From the NCBI GenBank assembly GCA_902494815.1, contig CABUVB010000079.1, positions 1 through 8,017 on the forward strand: 8,017 bases of DNA, written 5' to 3'. The position numbers were made by a program, and so were the translations under genes. This document shows, one piece after another, positions 6,447-8,017 of this stretch. The first letter of the stretch is position 1. Each line of letters begins with the position of its first letter. Under the pieces are notes generated by a model. That model ran no database searches. It was given only the letters and a program-made list of their open reading frames with translations, and was not told the origin of the DNA. This stretch comes from an uncultured Collinsella sp. (GTDB lineage Bacteria > Actinomycetota > Coriobacteriia > Coriobacteriales > Coriobacteriaceae).

Positions 6447-6474
6447 GTTACGCGGTTTGGTAAAACCGCGTAAC
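6447..6474 (-). terminator. Hairpin abutting the stop codon of the second GntR gene
   Basis: GTTACGCGGTTT (6447-6458) pairs perfectly over 12 bp with AAACCGCGTAAC (6463-6474), loop GGTA. It begins at the base after the TAA of the GntR gene. It is followed on the minus strand by GGCTCGACG, not by a T-tract, so it is more likely a 3' end stabiliser, a factor-assisted terminator or part of the repeat array than a classical intrinsic terminator. Confidence 0.4.
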
Positions 6475-7194
6475 TTACATGACCATAACGTAGCGCGATC
6501 CCACGTAGTACTGCTTACCCATCAAAACCGGCTCGTCATCGGGACCGGTAAAGCCGGCACGCAGGTTGAGCAGCGGATCGTGCGGAGCAATGCCCAGCTC
6601 GGCCGCCTGCTCGGCGTTAGCTCGAACGGCCTCGACCGTACGGTAGCCAACCGAGACAATCGGCGTTCCGCCAACACGCTCGACCTCGGCAAAAATCGAC
6701 TTGTCCTCAAGATCGGCCGTCAAAAGCTCACGGTAGGCGTCAAACGGCACAAAGATGTTCTCCTCAAAGATTGGCTCGCCGTCGGCCGTACGCACGCGCT
6801 TGATATGCAGCAGCAGCGCATCCTTCTGCAGGCCAAAGAACTCCATCTCGTTTTGACGCGCCGGCACAATCTGGCGATCGACCACATGTGCACCGGCCTT
6901 CATGCCGTTGTTGGCACACAGCGCGGTAAACGTCTGCAGCGTCGAGGCGTGGAACTGGCGATTGATGTGCGGCGTGGAAACAAAGGTGCCGCGGCCCTGC
7001 TGCTTAACCAGGTAGCCATCGGAGCACAGCTCCTCGACGGCGCGACGCACCGTAATGCGGCTCACGTCGTACTGCTCGGCTAGCTCAAGCTCGGACGGAA
7101 TACGCTCCTTGGGTGCATAAACACCTTTCTCGATCGCATCCTTGATTTCGTCGTAAATCTGCTGGTAAAGCGGTGCATTTTTGGGCGTAGGCAT
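6475..7194 (-). CDS. GntR-family (HutC subfamily) transcriptional regulator, UTRA domain
   Basis: The 239-residue regulator has a winged helix-turn-helix at 8-71 (recognition region YDVSRITVRRAVEEL, wing QQGRGTFV) and a UTRA effector-binding domain at about 88-235 that ends GKQYYVGSRYVMVM. The recognition region differs only slightly from that of the regulator at 3362-4117, so the two are paralogues, but their upstream DNA elements are not alike. The ATG at 7192-7194 is the natural start because PLYQQIYDEI follows at residue 8, as usual for the family; the ribosome binding site is weak (AAGAG around 7204-7208). No metabolic gene of obvious relevance is adjacent: a hairpin array lies downstream and a YitT membrane protein upstream. 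It may regulate itself through the palindromic AT-rich region at 7225-7250 or act on distant genes. The ligand cannot be told from sequence. Confidence 0.93.
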   Translation of the reverse strand: MPTPKNAPLYQQIYDEIKDAIEKGVYAPKERIPSELELAEQYDVSRITVRRAVEELCSDGYLVKQQGRGTFVSTPHINRQFHASTLQTFTALCANNGMKAGAHVVDRQIVPARQNEMEFFGLQKDALLLHIKRVRTADGEPIFEENIFVPFDAYRELLTADLEDKSIFAEVERVGGTPIVSVGYRTVEAVRANAEQAAELGIAPHDPLLNLRAGFTGPDDEPVLMGKQYYVGSRYVMVM

Positions 7195-7224
7195 ATCTAA
7201 TCACTCTTATCGAAATATTGAAAT

Positions 7225-7250
7225 AACTAATACGTATATAACGTCTAGTT
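7225..7250. promoter_or_regulatory. AT-rich palindromic control region of the second GntR gene
   Basis: AACTA (7225-7229) and TAGTT (7246-7250) form the outer arms of a symmetric element centred on TATATA (7235-7240). Inside are ACGT (7232-7235) and ACGT (7241-7244), nearly on the same centre. On the minus strand the core GTTATATAC is close to, but one base longer than, the GT-N-TA-N-AC pattern reported for HutC-subfamily operators. The region is markedly AT-rich compared with its surroundings and lies 31-56 bp before the GntR start, so it probably contains promoter and autoregulatory operator. I could not assign -35 and -10 boxes with confidence. Confidence 0.5.
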
Positions 7251-7286
7251 TCATGTTACCTCATATTGATAAAACGATACACCCTC

Positions 7287-7319
7287 CCTACCAAAAAGCG
7301 ACAGCTTCATTTTGGTAGG
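7287..7319. repeat. Perfect 10 bp inverted repeat upstream of the second GntR gene
   Basis: CCTACCAAAA (7287-7296) pairs with TTTTGGTAGG (7310-7319); inside the 13-nt interval AGC and GCT (7297-7299, 7304-7306) can extend the stem with a small bulge. On the plus strand TTTTATC follows after the last stem base, giving a terminator-like form, but no plus-strand gene ends nearby. On the minus strand it would lie between the YitT 3' end and the GntR promoter. Its role is unknown. Confidence 0.5.
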
Positions 7320-7337
7320 TTTTATCTGGGCAAACGA

Positions 7338-7373
7338 GAGCCTCCCGAAAGCAGCGAGGCTTTCGGGAGGCTC
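7338..7373 (-). terminator. Terminator-like hairpin downstream of the YitT gene
   Basis: A perfect 15 bp stem (7338-7352 with 7359-7373) closes a 6-nt loop AGCGAG. It lies 42 bp after the YitT stop in the direction of that gene. The sequence after the stem on the minus strand is TCGTTTGCCC, so the T-tract is poor; termination is plausible because of stem strength and position, not a U-run. Confidence 0.6.
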
Positions 7374-7414
7374 AAGCGAACAGGATTGCGCCAGGCCGGC
7401 AAAATGCCAAAACC

Positions 7415-8017
7415 CTACTTGCCGTCGTCCTGCTGCAGGCTGTCCTGCTCGCTGAAGCGCGCCTGCCTGCTGGCCATGCGTGCGGGCTTGTCGGGATCGG
7501 GAACGGCCGTGGGCATGGGCTCGTCGACATGACCGCCCCACCAGCCGCCCACAAAGTTGAGCGTGTGGAACACGTTGATCACGGCCCCGGGATCAACGTC
7601 GCACACCAGCTTGATAATGTCCTGGCTCTCGTAGGTCGATACAACGGCGTGCAGCAGGTACATCTTCTCGCGGCTGTATCCGCCAATGACCTCGGCACAG
7701 CTAATGCCATGCTGAAAATGGTCAACATAGGCGGTCATGACCTCGTCTGCCTTACGCGTCGTGATCTGCAGCGTCACGCGGTCGTAGCGACGATAGAAGC
7801 TGTCGATGGTCTTGGTCGAAATAAACTGGAACACGATGGAGTACGCCGCCTTGTCCCAGCCAAACATAAAACCAAAGATCGCCAGGATAAAGCAGTTAAA
7901 ACCAAAGATGACGCCCCAGATGGTCTTGCCCGTGTGGTTGGAAACCCACAGCGCGATAAAGTCGGTACCGCCAGTGGATGCGCCGGACTTAAGCGCGATG
8001 GCAGCGCCCAGACCCGA
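7415..8017 (-). CDS. YitT-family membrane protein with C-terminal DUF2179 domain (partial, 5' end outside window)
   Basis: The frame is open from the TAG at 7415-7417 to the right window edge, giving 200 C-terminal residues; the family is usually about 280-300 long, so the N-terminal membrane helices are missing. The visible part starts in the membrane domain with the conserved GASTGGTDFIALWVS, then a hydrophobic helix (WGVIFGFNCFILAIFGFMFG) and a further membrane-associated segment. The soluble DUF2179 domain follows: YDRVTLQITTRKADEVM, GISCAEVIGGYSREKMYLLHAVVSTYE, ending near LNFVGGWW. About 35 polar residues form a variable tail rich in Asp, Pro and Gln. The biochemical role of this family is not established; an integral cytoplasmic-membrane protein with a ligand-sensing cytoplasmic domain is the usual inference. 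The internal Met at 7865-7867 is inside a helix and not the start. A terminator-like hairpin follows the gene. Confidence 0.9.
   Translation of the reverse strand, partial: SGLGAAIALKSGASTGGTDFIALWVSNHTGKTIWGVIFGFNCFILAIFGFMFGWDKAAYSIVFQFISTKTIDSFYRRYDRVTLQITTRKADEVMTAYVDHFQHGISCAEVIGGYSREKMYLLHAVVSTYESQDIIKLVCDVDPGAVINVFHTLNFVGGWWGGHVDEPMPTAVPDPDKPARMASRQARFSEQDSLQQDDGK

Larger units (their letters stand above)
6258..6474. repeat. Hairpin array with a recurring 10-mer (GCARCGTCGA)
   Basis: This 217 bp non-coding stretch lies between the stop of the second GntR gene and the GTCCCC repeats. The 10-mer GCARCGTCGA occurs at 6258-6267, 6387-6396 and 6434-6443. Each copy is followed on the plus strand after 2-4 nt by an inverted repeat: 6271-6299 (6 bp stem, 17-nt loop), 6401-6424 (10 bp, loop GTTA) and 6447-6474 (12 bp, loop GGTA). 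Between the first and second modules lie further hairpins: GCCTTG-AAA-CAAGGC (6311-6325) and a 12 bp stem at 6323-6351; these two share bases and cannot form together. None carries a convincing T-tract. I find no credible reading frame in the stretch. It could be a decayed or active REP-like element, an array of 3' stabilising hairpins, or a structured RNA. I do not recognise it. Confidence 0.6.

Noticed and set aside
6186..6474. Possible CRISPR array
   Set aside because: The repeats are short, unequal in spacing, diverged in sequence and not separated by spacers of constant length. No cas gene is present.
7865..7867. Internal ATG as start of a short soluble protein of 150 residues
   Set aside because: The frame remains open upstream to the window edge and encodes the conserved YitT segment GASTGGTDFIALWVS, so the gene is longer and only truncated by the window.

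Overview
This 8 kb window looks like chromosomal DNA of a high-GC gut actinobacterium of the Coriobacteriia, most likely Collinsella or a close relative. That call is an inference from GC-rich codon use, gene content and overall protein character; no 16S or other taxonomic marker is present. Five complete genes lie on the minus strand together with one gene cut by the right edge, and a single gene (a lactate/2-hydroxyacid dehydrogenase) lies on the plus strand.

Left part (1-2250). metA (minus) and an L-lactate/L-2-hydroxyisocaproate-type dehydrogenase (plus) are divergent and share a 210 bp intergenic region. MetA carries the Cys/His/Glu catalytic residues and Glu111, which points to acetyl-CoA rather than succinyl-CoA as acyl donor. 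The dehydrogenase ends at a textbook rho-independent terminator with a perfect 14 bp stem.

Middle part (2249-6110). Reading leftward on the minus strand come recQ, a GntR/HutC-family regulator (2 bp after recQ, so probably co-transcribed), and a two-SIS-domain sugar-phosphate protein of the FrlB/FraB deglycase type. Between the regulator and the SIS gene is a well-formed promoter flanked by two nearly identical 20 bp elements (18/20 identical, 62 bp apart), one overlapping the -10 box. This looks like a local regulatory circuit: a sugar-sensing repressor next to the gene it controls.

Right part (6110-8017). A 375 bp gene-free stretch between recQ and a second GntR/HutC regulator holds short GTCCCC-type repeats and an array of strong hairpins, three of which follow a shared 10-mer (GCARCGTCGA) at a fixed short distance. 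Then come the second regulator, a paralogue of the first, its AT-rich palindromic control region, another long inverted repeat, a terminator-like hairpin, and the 3' two thirds of a YitT/DUF2179 membrane protein.

I see no CRISPR array, tRNA, rRNA, prophage or complete insertion sequence. Most of the window is ordinary housekeeping and accessory metabolism. The parts most worth a second look are the duplicated operator at the SIS gene and the hairpin array at 6258-6474.
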